This document shows positions 8,517 to 18,094 of a stretch of 64,000 nt of DNA, in pieces. Each line of letters opens with the position of its first letter. Positions within the stretch are counted from its first letter, which is position 1. The notes below the pieces were generated by a model that saw nothing but the letters and a program-made list of their open reading frames with translations, was not told where the DNA came from and made no database searches. The translations under genes were made by a program, and so were the position numbers. The stretch lies in the NCBI RefSeq assembly GCF_001882345.1, contig NZ_MINL01000001.1, positions 2,910,419 to 2,974,418 of the forward strand, written 5' to 3'. The DNA is from Halomonas sp. QHL1 (GTDB lineage Bacteria > Pseudomonadota > Gammaproteobacteria > Pseudomonadales > Halomonadaceae).

Positions 8517-9689
8517 ATGTTAAAGCGACCAATAACACTGTTACGACGGGCAATAGCGATGCGGTTAAGTGGTTATCGAACAATCAACACCTGGTTTATT
8601 CAGTTAGGTGTTTTGGTGCTGATGTGTTTATTGGCTTTTCCTGCCCACGCAGAGCGTATTCGTGAGTTGGCCGGGTTTGCCGGTGTCCGCGATAACCAGC
8701 TGGTGGGCTATGGCTTAGTGGTTGGCCTTGACAGTACCGGTGACCAAACAACTCAAGCGCCTTTCACCAGCCAAAGTCTGATCAATATGCTTTCCCAGCT
8801 TGGGGTGACTGTGCCTGCAGGAACGAACTTACAACTGCGTAACGTAGCTGCAGTGATGGTAACAGCTAATCTCCCACCGTTTTCAAGGCCGGGTCAGCGG
8901 TTGGATATAGTGGTTTCGTCGATTGCCAATGCGCGTAGTTTGCGAGGCGGTACGCTGTTAATGACACCTTTAAAAGGCGCCGACGGTGATACCTATGCTA
9001 TTGCCCAGGGCAACATGTTGGTAGGTGGCGCAGGCGCCCAAGCGGGAGGCAGCAGCGTGCAGATCAATCAGCAGGCTTCGGGGCGTATTCCCAATGGTGC
9101 CCTGGTTGAAAGGGAAGTGCCGCTCAACCTGGGCGGTAACGGTGGCATGCTTGAATTGCAGCTTAACGATTCCGATTTTGGCACCGTTCAGCGTATGGTC
9201 ACAGCTATTAATAATGAGTTTGGCCAGTCAGTTGCCTATGCGCGTAATGGACGAGTAATCGCCCTGGATGGCCCTGTGGATGACAACGCGCGCGTCAACT
9301 TTATGGCGCGCGTTGAAAACGTTCAGGTGACGCCCACAGAGGCACCCGCGCGTGTTGTGCTGAATTCACGTACCGGCTCGGTAGTGATGAACAGTGCCGT
9401 CACATTGCGAGAGGCGGCGGTGGCCCATGGCAGCCTGTCGATCATGATCGATACCCAGTTTGGCGTTAGTCAGCCTAATCCCTTTGGAGAGGGTGAGACG
9501 GTCGTGGTACCCGACGCGGATATTGATATTGAGCAGCAAGAGGCTTACCTGCAAATCGTAGAGGGCGCGCAGCTCAACGAAGTGGTCAATGCATTGAATG
9601 CGCTAGGCGCTACACCTCAAGACTTGATGTCGATTCTGGAAGCGTTAAAAGCGTCGGGTTCACTGCGTGCTGAGCTGGAGGTTATTTAA
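8517..9689 (+). CDS. flgI: Flagellar P-ring protein FlgI
   Basis: A 390-residue P-ring subunit. It has a long signal peptide whose hydrophobic core precedes the cleavage site FPAHAER; the mature protein starts with the invariant [17 protein letters not shown] and continues [16 protein letters not shown]. The C-terminal [20 protein letters not shown] is also conserved. FlgI forms the P ring in the peptidoglycan with help from FlgA. The start is ATG 8517, with TTGGAG 6 nt upstream; the upstream TTG at 8505 is less likely. The stop overlaps the flgJ start by one base (TAATG). Confidence 0.95.
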   Translation: MLKRPITLLRRAIAMRLSGYRTINTWFIQLGVLVLMCLLAFPAHAERIRELAGFAGVRDNQLVGYGLVVGLDSTGDQTTQAPFTSQSLINMLSQLGVTVPAGTNLQLRNVAAVMVTANLPPFSRPGQRLDIVVSSIANARSLRGGTLLMTPLKGADGDTYAIAQGNMLVGGAGAQAGGSSVQINQQASGRIPNGALVEREVPLNLGGNGGMLELQLNDSDFGTVQRMVTAINNEFGQSVAYARNGRVIALDGPVDDNARVNFMARVENVQVTPTEAPARVVLNSRTGSVVMNSAVTLREAAVAHGSLSIMIDTQFGVSQPNPFGEGETVVVPDADIDIEQQEAYLQIVEGAQLNEVVNALNALGATPQDLMSILEALKASGSLRAELEVI

Positions 9690-10717
9690 TGAGCGCGAGT
9701 GATATGACCAATCAGTTCGCCCTGGATATGAATGGCTTTCAGCGGCTGCAACATACCGCACGAGTTGACCCCGAAGCTGGCGTGAATGGCGCAGCCCAGC
9801 AGTTTGAAGCGCTGTTTATTCAGATGATGATGAAGAGTATGCGCGACGCGACGCCCAGTTCAGGATTGATGAACAGCAGTGCGACGGATACCTATCAGTC
9901 GATGCTGGATCAACAGTGGTCACAGGTAATGGCTTCGCGTGGAATGGGTCTTGCTGATGTCCTCGTTGAGCAGTTGGAGCGCCAAGGGGCCATCTCAAAA
10001 GCGCAGCCAGATGCCGATCAAGAGCTACAAGCTTTAATAGCAGGGATTCCCCGTGGCACCCCCCGTGTGCTTGACGATTCATTTGCAGCTAATGCTGACA
10101 GGATTGACACCACAAATACGCAGGACAGCGGTCAATTCTTAACCGAGCTAGAGGCCATTCGCCAGGGCGTCGAGAAGGGTAATACAGTAGATGAATCCGA
10201 GCTAAGCCAGCGTGAGCAGACGGCCTTAGGTCACGTAGATCAATTCATTCAAACGCTAGCGGCTCCAGCCCAAGCGGCCAGTGCGACTACCGGTGTTCCC
10301 GCGGAACTTATTTTAGCCCAGGCAGCGTTGGAAACAGGCTGGGGCCGCCATGAAATCGCAACTCGTAGCGGTGCTAATAGCCACAATCTATTTGGCATTA
10401 AAGCGGGCAGCCAGTGGCAGGGCGAAACAACCGATATTGTGACCCACGAATATATCAACGGGCGACGAACGCAGGTGGTCGACACCTTCCGTGTCTACGA
10501 CTCGTTTGAGCATGCCTTTACCGACTATGCTGGCTTAATCGGCAATAACCCCCGCTATGCCGGTGTGGTTCAGGCGCCTACCGCAGAGCAGGCAGCACGT
10601 GAACTGCAGTCAGGCGGGTATGCTACTGACCCACTCTACGCGGAGAAATTAGTCGCGGTGATGAATACCATGGGGCCACTTAACGCTGACGGCAATTTCT
10701 TAGCCGATTCGCGTTAG
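9689..10717 (+). CDS. flgJ: Flagellar rod-cap/peptidoglycan hydrolase FlgJ
   Basis: A 342-residue two-domain FlgJ. Residues about 1-100 are the rod-cap domain (AAQQFEALFIQMMMKSMRDA, then SMLDQQWSQ). Residues about 185-335 are a GH73 glucosaminidase domain with the catalytic Glu215 in AALETGWGRHE and the segment NLFGIKAGS. It caps the growing rod and opens the cell wall for it. The dual-domain form is the beta/gammaproteobacterial type. Start overlaps the flgI stop (TAATG), so translation is probably coupled. Last gene of flgB-J; the flgK promoter starts 9 bp after its stop. Confidence 0.95.
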   Translation: MSASDMTNQFALDMNGFQRLQHTARVDPEAGVNGAAQQFEALFIQMMMKSMRDATPSSGLMNSSATDTYQSMLDQQWSQVMASRGMGLADVLVEQLERQGAISKAQPDADQELQALIAGIPRGTPRVLDDSFAANADRIDTTNTQDSGQFLTELEAIRQGVEKGNTVDESELSQREQTALGHVDQFIQTLAAPAQAASATTGVPAELILAQAALETGWGRHEIATRSGANSHNLFGIKAGSQWQGETTDIVTHEYINGRRTQVVDTFRVYDSFEHAFTDYAGLIGNNPRYAGVVQAPTAEQAARELQSGGYATDPLYAEKLVAVMNTMGPLNADGNFLADSR

Positions 10718-10725
10718 CCCTTTCC

Positions 10726-10752
10726 TCAAGTTTTTCTGCGCAGTGCCGATAC
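10726..10752 (+). promoter_or_regulatory. Sigma28 (FliA) promoter of flgKL
   Basis: TCAAGTTT, 11 nt, GCCGATAC: 14 of 16 consensus positions with the exact spacer. It begins 9 bp after flgJ and 65 bp before flgK. The -10 element (GCCGATAC, 10745-10752) is repeated inverted at 10768-10775 (GTATCGGC), so the 5' leader could fold back on it or the pair could be an operator. Confidence 0.87.
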
Positions 10753-10790
10753 TTAAAGAAGATATAGGTATCGGCCTAAGGAATTGAACC

Positions 10791-12725
10791 ATGAGCATGT
10801 TTTCGATCGGCTTAAGCGGCCTCAATGCCGCGCAGAATGCCCTGAATACAAGCAGTAATAATATCAGTAATGTCTATACGCCTGGCTATAACCGAGAGTT
10901 GGCCCAGTTGGGTGAAGGTCGTGTCGGTGGCGGGGTTCGTGTCAATGATATAGAGCGCCAGTTCAATACGTATGTGGCTGACCAGTTAAATAGTGCCAAA
11001 ACACAGTCAAGTGCTTTAAACACTTACAATAATCAGGTAACGCAAATCGATAACCTGTTAGCCGATCGTGAGGCAGGCCTAGCTCCTCTGATGCAGGGGT
11101 TCTTCTCATCGCTGGAAGATTTAGCTAGCTCGCCTTCTGATCCGGCCGCTCGGCAGGGTGTACTGGGTCAAGCCAATACGCTGAGTTCACAGTTCCGCTC
11201 TTTTGATGGCTACCTGCAAGATATGCAGAGCAATATCAATAGCCAGATCAATGATGAAATTACCCAGATCAATAATACTACGGAGCAGATCGCTGGTATA
11301 AACAAAGAGATAGCTCTGGCACGTGCCCGGACTGGCGAGGCGCCCAATAGTTTGCTCAACCAGCGCGATCTCATGGTTTCCGAGCTCAATGAGCGTATGG
11401 ATTTGCGCCTGAATGTTCAGGATGGCAAAACCTATAACATTAGCTTACCCAATGGTCAGCCGCTAGTAGCGGGCACGGACTCGTTTCAACTCGAAGCGAT
11501 GCAATCAGATACTGATCCCCAGCGTACAGTGGTAGGTTACCGCGATGGGGGAGGCAATTTAGGTCAATTAGACGAATCGACGATTACGGGCGGGGCATTA
11601 GGTGGATTAATGACCTTCCGCTCGGAGACCCTGGATAAAACCCAGAATCAAATTGGTCAATTAGCTGTCTCGCTCTCGGTGGCGTTTAACGAGCAGCATA
11701 AGAAAGGCGTAGACCTTAATGGTGAGCAGGGCGGAGACTTTTTTACCGTGCGCTCGCCTCAGACTTATAGTAATGAGAATAATAATGGCACGGCCGTCAT
11801 TAAGTCTGCAGAGTTTGATACTGAAACTATTGGTCAGCTTCGCGCGACAGATTACACCGTGCGTTTTGAAGGTGGCACGCCTACGGTCACACGTAACGAC
11901 AATGGCGTGGCATTAGAAGATGACGCCGTTGAGTGGGATGCTGGCGCCGGAGAGCTCACTTTCGGTGGGGTTTCGCTCAGCTTTAGCGGCACAACGAGTA
12001 ATGGCGATCGCTTTGAAATTCAGCCTGTTCGTCGTGCCGGTAATGGTATGGATTTGAACATTTCTGATGTAGACAAGATTGCGGCGGGTGACGCAGGTTT
12101 TATTAATGTAGGAAATGATACCGGTAACTCGTTCGAACGTGAGGGTGATTTAAACGTTAGCAGTTTAGGTATATCTTCTGGCGCTTTCGCCGATAACAGA
12201 AAATATCAATTTGAGGTGGATTCGGACGGCAAGCTGACAGTGACACCAGCAACATCGATTACGGTTGGAGGCGCGGCTTTTGATCCGTCTGACGACGAGT
12301 TGCTTCCTGGACAAGCTGTTGTTGTTGATGGCATCAGTTTTACGATTGATGCCCTCCCGGAAGCAGGCGAAACGTCGTCATTAACAGTTAACCAGACTAT
12401 TTTCGCCACTGGCGATAATCGCAACGCTTTGGCACTGCAAAACCTGCAGGCCGAGTCGAAAGTAGGTGGTAGCGCCACCTTTACCGGTGCCTATGCCTCA
12501 ATGGTCAGTGATGTGGGTAATCGTACTAATATTACACAAGTGAACTTGGATGCTAGGCAGGGGCTTACGGATCAGCTGACCGCTGTGCAACAGTCCGAGT
12601 CTGGGGTTAATTTAGACGAGGAAGCCGCTAACTTAATCCGTTACCAACAGTACTATCAGGCCAATGCGCGTGTAATTGACACCGCAGGAACGCTGATGGA
12701 TACCATCTTGAACCTGCGCGGTTAA
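10791..12725 (+). CDS. flgK: Flagellar hook-filament junction protein FlgK (HAP1)
   Basis: A 644-residue junction protein, about 100 longer than the enteric one. Conserved ends are present: SIGLSGLNAAQNALNTSSNN with NISNVYTPGYNRE at the N-terminus, and VNLDEEAANLIRYQQYYQAN plus a final helix at the C-terminus. The extra length lies in the central, surface-exposed part (about residues 320-540). It is exported in complex with FlgN and joins hook to filament. The sigma28 promoter just upstream makes it a late gene although it follows flgJ closely; flgL is 16 bp downstream. Confidence 0.95.
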   Translation: MSMFSIGLSGLNAAQNALNTSSNNISNVYTPGYNRELAQLGEGRVGGGVRVNDIERQFNTYVADQLNSAKTQSSALNTYNNQVTQIDNLLADREAGLAPLMQGFFSSLEDLASSPSDPAARQGVLGQANTLSSQFRSFDGYLQDMQSNINSQINDEITQINNTTEQIAGINKEIALARARTGEAPNSLLNQRDLMVSELNERMDLRLNVQDGKTYNISLPNGQPLVAGTDSFQLEAMQSDTDPQRTVVGYRDGGGNLGQLDESTITGGALGGLMTFRSETLDKTQNQIGQLAVSLSVAFNEQHKKGVDLNGEQGGDFFTVRSPQTYSNENNNGTAVIKSAEFDTETIGQLRATDYTVRFEGGTPTVTRNDNGVALEDDAVEWDAGAGELTFGGVSLSFSGTTSNGDRFEIQPVRRAGNGMDLNISDVDKIAAGDAGFINVGNDTGNSFEREGDLNVSSLGISSGAFADNRKYQFEVDSDGKLTVTPATSITVGGAAFDPSDDELLPGQAVVVDGISFTIDALPEAGETSSLTVNQTIFATGDNRNALALQNLQAESKVGGSATFTGAYASMVSDVGNRTNITQVNLDARQGLTDQLTAVQQSESGVNLDEEAANLIRYQQYYQANARVIDTAGTLMDTILNLRG

Positions 12726-12741
12726 TTCGGGAGCTTAAGTT

Positions 12742-14034
12742 ATGCGTATTAGTACCGTTACCATGTTCGAGCAAAGCACGGCGTCTATGAACCGCCAGCA
12801 AAGCGATTTGATGAAAGTTAGTCAGCAGATCGCCAGTGGCCGACGCGTGGTTAACCCATCAGACGACCCCCAGGCCGCCTCGCGGGCGGTTGGTGTAGAT
12901 CAGGCAAAGGCGGTTACGGAACAATATTCAGATTCTCGCGTATCGGCGCGTAATTCGCTATCGCAGACTGAAAGTATCTTGAACAGTGTAAGTGATGCGG
13001 TGACCAGCGCGAAAACGCTTTTGATCCAGGCCTCGAGTGACACTTTGAGTGATGTCGATCGCGAATCAATTGCCAGCGAGCTTAAAGGCGTTTACGAAAC
13101 GATGCTGGGTCAGGCCAATGCTACAGATGGTAATGGTCGCTATCTGTTTGGCGGCTATAAAGATAATGCCCCACCGTTTGTTAAGTCAGCCGATGGCAGC
13201 GTGGAGTATAAAGGCGACAGTAATGTACGCGAGCAGCGTGTGGATGCCTCGCGGTTGATACCGGCTAATGATAATGGCGAGACTATCTTCAAGAGCGTAC
13301 CTAGCGGTGCGGGCTATATAGCTGAATCTGTTAAGACTGATGGCCAGGGAATGCGTCTAACTGCTGACGAGGCTAGAAACGATGGCACCGTAACATTCAC
13401 CGGTCCGCAGGTATCTGATGTCAATGCCGAGGGCTATGGTGAAAATTACCGCATAGTGTTTACTGAAAATCCAGATGCCGACAGCGGTTTTGATTACCAA
13501 GTTCAGCGTTTTGAAGAAGATGCTTGGCTAACAGACGAAGGCAGTTTGGTATCTGAAGGTGAATATACGGGAGCAGGTCAGCAGCTATCCTTTGGTGGTA
13601 TTAATATTACGTTAGAAGGTGAGCCAGCTGAAGAGGATGAAATTCTAGTGGCTCAGTCTGGTGGGGACGTGCGTGGTGCTGATCTTTTTCGTACCATGGA
13701 AGAAGCCATTCGCGTATTGGAAAACCCCGCTGATGATGCCACCAAAAAAGCTGACCTGCGCAATACCCTAAACACTGCCATGCGCGATCTGGACAATAGC
13801 CTAGATAACGTTCTAACCGTACGCGCTTCGGCTGGGGCTCGCTTGAATGAACTTGATGTGATTGATGCGGTAGGTGGTAATCGTATGCTTAACTATGAGC
13901 AGACGCTATCCGATTTAGTAGACCTTGATTACGCAGAAGCAATTTCTGAGTACAGCTTACGCCAAGTAGGCATGCAGGCAGCGCAAAAAGCATTCGTGGA
14001 TATTAAAGGCTTATCGTTATTTAACTATATGTAA
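12742..14034 (+). CDS. flgL: Flagellar hook-filament junction protein FlgL (HAP3)
   Basis: A 430-residue flagellin-like junction protein. The N-terminal MRISTVTMFEQSTASMNRQQ and QIASGRRVVNPSDDPQAA are characteristic of FlgL; the C-terminal flagellin-type helix is SEYSLRQVGMQAAQKAF. It is longer than enteric FlgL (317); the added residues lie in the middle, about 200-310, which is acidic and likely surface exposed. It sits between FlgK and the filament and is an FlgN client. RBS GGGAG before ATG 12742. A strong bidirectional terminator follows. Confidence 0.93.
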   Translation: MRISTVTMFEQSTASMNRQQSDLMKVSQQIASGRRVVNPSDDPQAASRAVGVDQAKAVTEQYSDSRVSARNSLSQTESILNSVSDAVTSAKTLLIQASSDTLSDVDRESIASELKGVYETMLGQANATDGNGRYLFGGYKDNAPPFVKSADGSVEYKGDSNVREQRVDASRLIPANDNGETIFKSVPSGAGYIAESVKTDGQGMRLTADEARNDGTVTFTGPQVSDVNAEGYGENYRIVFTENPDADSGFDYQVQRFEEDAWLTDEGSLVSEGEYTGAGQQLSFGGINITLEGEPAEEDEILVAQSGGDVRGADLFRTMEEAIRVLENPADDATKKADLRNTLNTAMRDLDNSLDNVLTVRASAGARLNELDVIDAVGGNRMLNYEQTLSDLVDLDYAEAISEYSLRQVGMQAAQKAFVDIKGLSLFNYM

Positions 14035-14060
14035 CGAGCATCTAGCTCTTACACGTTTTA

Positions 14061-14100
14061 CTAAAATCCCCATGCTTTTTATTAAACCTGGGGATTTTAG
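14061..14100. terminator. Bidirectional terminator between flgL and fliR
   Basis: CTAAAATCCCCA (14061-14072) and TGGGGATTTTAG (14089-14100) are perfect inverted arms of 12 bp with a 16-nt loop. The A-rich and T-rich ends give U tracts in both directions, so it can end both the flgKL and the fliLMNOPQR transcripts, which converge here. It overlaps the last codons of fliR by 4 bp. Confidence 0.88.
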
Positions 14101-14888
14101 TTTAAAGGAGCCATTGTTTCGATTAGCCCTTGCATAAATCCCAGCCCCTGGGTAAATAACCGCTGCAAAAAACGATTAATGTCGGTCATCAATACCATCA
14201 TTAATATGAGGCCCACGATGAGAGAGGTAGGGAAGCCGATATTAAATACCGTGAGCTGCGGAGCCGAACGGTTCAGGATGCCCAGTGCCAGGTTGATGGT
14301 CAGCAGTGAGCCCACCAGCGGTAACGCCAATAACATACCCGAGGCAAAAATTGTTCCCGCATAGCGGGCGAGCAACTCAAATGCCCCTGGGTTAAAGGTA
14401 CCAATCCCAATAGGCAGCGTTTGGAAGCTCATGATCAGGGTTTCAAGCACCATCAGGTGGCCATTCATCGCCAAAAACATGAGCAGGGTGATCATATAGA
14501 GAATACGTGATAGCACCATAATATTGGTGCCGCTCGACGTATCAAAAAAGCTCGCAAACGCCAGACCCATTTGCAGGCCGATAAAATCCCCCGCGGCTTG
14601 AACAACCGCAAACATGATGTGCATAACGAGACCCATCGCTAAGCCGATTAGGATCTGTTCGATCATCACTCCGACCCCAGCCCATGACATGATGGCGATA
14701 TCAGGCATGGCCGGTAAAATCGGCGCAATGACAATGGCAATTAGGGCAGCAAGGCCCACTTTAGCTTGGTTAGGAACGCTAGAGTGACCCCACAGAGGTG
14801 AGGCCGCCATGAAGGCAGTAATACGCGCAAACGGCCATAAGAAAGCCACCAACCACCCCTGCAGTTGTGCGAAAGTGACTTCCACCAT
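14097..14888 (-). CDS. fliR: Flagellar export gate protein FliR
   Basis: A 263-residue, highly hydrophobic inner-membrane protein with about six membrane segments. FliR is part of the FliP5FliQ4FliR1 export gate inside the MS ring. Family signs are the N-terminal FLWPFARITAFMAASPLWG, the conserved GLQMGLAFASFFDTSSGTN region, and LLTINLALGILNRSAPQLTVF followed by NIGFPTSLIVGL. Length is typical (about 260). Last gene of fliLMNOPQR, 4 bp after fliQ. Confidence 0.95.
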   Translation of the reverse strand: MVEVTFAQLQGWLVAFLWPFARITAFMAASPLWGHSSVPNQAKVGLAALIAIVIAPILPAMPDIAIMSWAGVGVMIEQILIGLAMGLVMHIMFAVVQAAGDFIGLQMGLAFASFFDTSSGTNIMVLSRILYMITLLMFLAMNGHLMVLETLIMSFQTLPIGIGTFNPGAFELLARYAGTIFASGMLLALPLVGSLLTINLALGILNRSAPQLTVFNIGFPTSLIVGLILMMVLMTDINRFLQRLFTQGLGFMQGLIETMAPLN

Positions 14889-14892
14889 AGCG

Positions 14893-15162
14893 CTACATCA
14901 CCATGCTAGGGATGTTGGTAAATAGGCGGTGAGTAAAGTCGGTAATCAATCCAATAAGCCAGGGGCCAGCTAATACCAGTACCGCGAACACCGCTAGAAT
15001 TTTAGGAATAAAGGTTAGCGTCATTTCATTTATCTGGGTCGCGGCTTGAAACAAGCTGATGATAAGACCGGTGAATAGCGCCGCAAGCAGCATGGGACCA
15101 GCAAGGAGAAGCGTTACACGCATACCTTGGTAAGCAATGCTCATCACCATTTCAGGGGTCAT
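14893..15162 (-). CDS. fliQ: Flagellar export gate protein FliQ
   Basis: An 89-residue protein with two membrane helices (about 16-38 and 54-76), exactly the family length. Typical segments are MTPEMVMSIAYQGMR, GLIISLFQAATQINEMTLTF and IPKILAVFAVLVLAGPW. Four copies join FliP and FliR to form the export gate. It is 85 bp downstream of fliP, with no hairpin seen between, and 4 bp before fliR, so the three genes are cotranscribed. Confidence 0.96.
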   Translation of the reverse strand: MTPEMVMSIAYQGMRVTLLLAGPMLLAALFTGLIISLFQAATQINEMTLTFIPKILAVFAVLVLAGPWLIGLITDFTHRLFTNIPSMVM

Positions 15163-15247
15163 AGCTGTGATCCTCTGTGTCGTATAAACGACGTGTCATA
15201 TAAAACGACGCGACCTACTCAAGCAATAAAGCTATCTCTATGAAGCG

Positions 15248-15997
15248 CTATATCATGTAAAAGCTTTCTGCCATCGAGCCAATAATAAGCTGCCAGCCAT
15301 CAACTAAAATGAAAAGCATTAGCTTAAAAGGTAACGAAATAGTAATGGGTGGAACCATCATCATACCCAGCGCCATCAGGGTACTGGCTACTACTAGGTC
15401 GATGATTAAAAATGGGATAAAAATAGTGAAGCCAATTTGAAACGCTGTTTTAAGCTCGCTAGTGACGTAAGCCGGCAATAACACTCGCATAGGTAACTCT
15501 TCCGGACCTTGCATTGGCCCTATATCCGCCAAGCGAACGAACAGGGCCAGGTCAGGCTCGCGGGTTTGGGCAAGCATGAATTCGCGAAATGGCTGCTGGG
15601 CAAGTAGCAAAAATTCTTCAAAATTAATCGATTCATTAGTCAGCGGTACCCACGCGTTGTCATACACCTGTGCCAATACTGGCGACATGATAAAAAAAGT
15701 TAAAAATAGCGCTATCCCCAAGAGCACTTGGTTGGGCGGGGTTGCCTGGGTGCCCATTGCCGTACGTAATAGGCTAAGCACAATGATGATACGCGTGAAG
15801 CTTGTCATCATTAGCAGCATGGAAGGTAAAAACGCTAGCGAGCTTAGAAAGAGCAGTGTTTGCAGCGAAAGCGACCACTGCTGTCCGCCGTCTTCTAGCG
15901 GCTGCGAAATAATGCCGGGGATCTGTTGTGCATGCACTGGGCCTGCTATAAAGCACGCGACAACAATAGCCAGCCACAGTGAGAGCGGCTTAGCCAT
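15248..15997 (-). CDS. fliP: Flagellar export gate protein FliP
   Basis: The main gate subunit, 249 residues from ATG 15997. It has a cleavable signal peptide ([16 protein letters not shown]... GPVHAQ), which is unusual for an inner-membrane protein but standard for FliP. Conserved segments follow: [54 protein letters not shown] and [17 protein letters not shown]. The frame is open to an ATG at 16060 that overlaps the fliO stop (ATGA), so a start 21 codons upstream is possible; the inner start is chosen because it gives a normal signal peptide and has GAAGAG upstream. Confidence 0.94.
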   Translation of the reverse strand: MAKPLSLWLAIVVACFIAGPVHAQQIPGIISQPLEDGGQQWSLSLQTLLFLSSLAFLPSMLLMMTSFTRIIIVLSLLRTAMGTQATPPNQVLLGIALFLTFFIMSPVLAQVYDNAWVPLTNESINFEEFLLLAQQPFREFMLAQTREPDLALFVRLADIGPMQGPEELPMRVLLPAYVTSELKTAFQIGFTIFIPFLIIDLVVASTLMALGMMMVPPITISLPFKLMLFILVDGWQLIIGSMAESFYMI

Positions 15998-16056
15998 TTT
16001 GCTCTTCAAAACAATGCTCTTAAAAGCACAGGGCCAAGAAAGGTGCATCCATTGCC

Positions 16057-16500
16057 TCATGGCGTGTGATGTGGGTCGGTGGGCGCGGATGCATCACGGC
16101 GGCGGCCTGCAGCTAGCGCTTTTGATAGGCGACGCGAAAAGCGTGAGGAAGGCGGAGCCGGCGCGGTTGCTGGGGGCGTTTCTGGCGCCGGTCGCTCGTG
16201 GAGCTTAGTAATTCGCCCACCGCCCACACCAACGACCAGCCAGGTATCTTCTACTTCGACAATCACAATACGCTCACGATTGCCCACAGCAGTGCTGCCG
16301 ACAATGCGCAGGTGAGCGCCATGGCGAGTGGTATGGTTGCTCCAGCGCTTTAAAAGCGCCGTGCAGATTAAAATGATCACTATGACTAGGGCTAGAGCCG
16401 CGGCTGTCTTGCCTAAAACAGCCATGCCTATCAATGCCTCGCCACCGTTACCTAATGCATCGAGCGATCCATTCTGTGACGCGGGGTTTGCAACGCTCAT
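16057..16500 (-). CDS. fliO: Flagellar biosynthesis protein FliO
   Basis: A 147-residue protein with one membrane segment (about residues 30-50, [18 protein letters not shown]) and a cytoplasmic part with the FliO-family pattern [20 protein letters not shown] and [15 protein letters not shown]. The C-terminal tail is rich in Pro and Arg. FliO is a scaffold that helps FliP oligomerise. The start overlaps the fliN stop (ATGA) and the stop overlaps the upstream possible fliP start, so the operon is tightly coupled. Confidence 0.92.
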   Translation of the reverse strand: MSVANPASQNGSLDALGNGGEALIGMAVLGKTAAALALVIVIILICTALLKRWSNHTTRHGAHLRIVGSTAVGNRERIVIVEVEDTWLVVGVGGGRITKLHERPAPETPPATAPAPPSSRFSRRLSKALAAGRRRDASAPTDPHHTP

Positions 16501-17021
16501 CGGTTCAATTTATGAATACGTTCAGAAGGCGTGATGATTTCAGTAATACGAATACCGTACTTATCTTCGATCACGACAACTTCGCCTTGAGCAATCAAAT
16601 AGCCGTTAATCAAGATATCCATTGGCTCACCGGCGAGCCCTTCAAGCTCAATGACAGACCCTTGCGCCAACTCCAGCAACTGCTTAATAGTTAGCTTCGT
16701 ACGGCCGAGTTCCACGGTGAGTTTCACCGGGATATCCATGATCATCTCTAGCTCACGCGCCTGCGATGAGCCGCTGTCCGGACTCAACGGGCGGAAGATG
16801 TCTTCACTCGCTGCTTTCGCTGCAGGTGCTTTTGACTCTGGTGCAGCGGGTGTTTCTTCTTCGCTCTCTTCAGCGGATTCCTGCTCCGCCATCGCGGCTG
16901 CCCAAGGATCTTCCTCTTCGCTAGCAGCATCGGCGCTGGATGTAGGCTCTTCTTGCTCGGACATGGCATCCGCCCAATCGTCGTCAGAGACGTTCTGATC
17001 AGGCTTATTGGGATCAGTCAT
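16497..17021 (-). CDS. fliN: Flagellar motor switch protein FliN
   Basis: A 174-residue C-ring protein. The first 90 residues are an acidic, low-complexity Ala/Glu/Ser linker. Residues about 95-174 are the FliMN-C (SpoA) domain: PVKLTVELGRTKLTIKQLLE, GSVIELEGLAGEPMDILING and YLIAQGEVVVIEDKYGIRIT. FliN forms the base of the switch with FliM and binds FliH to dock the export ATPase. Start overlaps the fliM stop (ATGA). The N-terminal extension is longer than in enteric FliN (137 residues). Confidence 0.95.
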   Translation of the reverse strand: MTDPNKPDQNVSDDDWADAMSEQEEPTSSADAASEEEDPWAAAMAEQESAEESEEETPAAPESKAPAAKAASEDIFRPLSPDSGSSQARELEMIMDIPVKLTVELGRTKLTIKQLLELAQGSVIELEGLAGEPMDILINGYLIAQGEVVVIEDKYGIRITEIITPSERIHKLNR

Positions 17022-18073
17022 GCTTTGGATTCCTTGGCTTTCTGTCGCGTAGACCCTTTAATAAAGTCCTTGGACGATGCGTTATTCATAGCGGCATGGT
17101 CAATCATATGTAAGACACGCAGTGCATGCTGTTGACGCTGACTACCGTACTCACACTCCATCACAGGAACCCCATCAACGCTGGCGGTGATAGAGCTCGG
17201 AATGTCTAACGGTAGCACGTCGCCTTTCTTCAACCCCATTACATGGGCGATACGGCTGGGTATTTGAGCAAATTCAGCGACCAGTTCTACTTCTGACTGA
17301 CGTAGCTCACTCGCCATACGGCGCGACCAACTGCCATCTTGGTCGTGGTTACTATCATTGATCGGGTTGGCCAGTAAATCACGCAATGGCTCGATCATGG
17401 CGTAAGGCATGCATATCTGAAAATTACTCGATAGGTTGCCGACTTCGATATTGAACTTGGTATTCACCACAATTTCGTTGGGTGAGTTAGTGATGTTGGC
17501 AAACTTTGACTGTACTTCTGAGCGCAAAAAACTGACATCTAGCGGATAAACGACTTTCCAGGCCTCTTGATAAGCATCAATGGCGAGATTGAGCAGCCGC
17601 TGGATAATGCGCTGTTCGGTATTGGTGAATTCTCGACCGTCCGATTTAGTCACAAAGCGACCGTCACCACCGAAGAGGTTATCAACCACCATAAAAACAA
17701 GGTTGGGTGGGAAAACCACGAGAGCTGAACCACGTAACGGCTTCATCGACACGATGTTCAGGTTTGTCGGCACGGGAACATTACGTGAGAACTCGCTAAA
17801 GCTTTGGTAACGAACGGACTCTACGGTAATGTCCGCGCTGCGCCGTAATAGGTTGAATAGGCCGTTACGGAAATAGCGCGCAAAGCGCTCATTGATAAAA
17901 TCTAGCGCGTGCAGGCGCTCGCGAATAACGCGATGCTGAGTCGACGGGTCATAAGGGCGAACGCGAGCTTCATCTTGCGCTTGGGAAGATGAAGCCGAAG
18001 GCTCATCATCTCCGCTAACGCCCTTTAACAGGGCATCAATTTCTTCCTGGGACAGTAGATCGTCCTGTGACAT
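17018..18073 (-). CDS. fliM: Flagellar motor switch protein FliM
   Basis: A 351-residue switch protein. The N-terminal LLSQEEIDALL (about residues 6-16) is the conserved CheY-phosphate docking peptide; residues about 45-230 are the CheC-like middle domain and about 250-325 the FliN-like C-terminal domain (PSRIAHVMGLKKGDVLPLD). It receives the chemotaxis signal from CheY encoded at 44 kb and reverses the motor through FliG. Stop overlaps fliN; starts 21 bp after fliL. Confidence 0.96.
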   Translation of the reverse strand: MSQDDLLSQEEIDALLKGVSGDDEPSASSSQAQDEARVRPYDPSTQHRVIRERLHALDFINERFARYFRNGLFNLLRRSADITVESVRYQSFSEFSRNVPVPTNLNIVSMKPLRGSALVVFPPNLVFMVVDNLFGGDGRFVTKSDGREFTNTEQRIIQRLLNLAIDAYQEAWKVVYPLDVSFLRSEVQSKFANITNSPNEIVVNTKFNIEVGNLSSNFQICMPYAMIEPLRDLLANPINDSNHDQDGSWSRRMASELRQSEVELVAEFAQIPSRIAHVMGLKKGDVLPLDIPSSITASVDGVPVMECEYGSQRQQHALRVLHMIDHAAMNNASSKDFIKGSTRQKAKESKA

Positions 18074-18094
18074 GAACGGCTCCAGTTCCCGAGG

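Noticed and set aside
12191..12198. GCCGATAA inside flgK
   Set aside because: The upstream box is TATATCTT, not TAAA-like, and the site lies within the flgK coding region with no downstream start.
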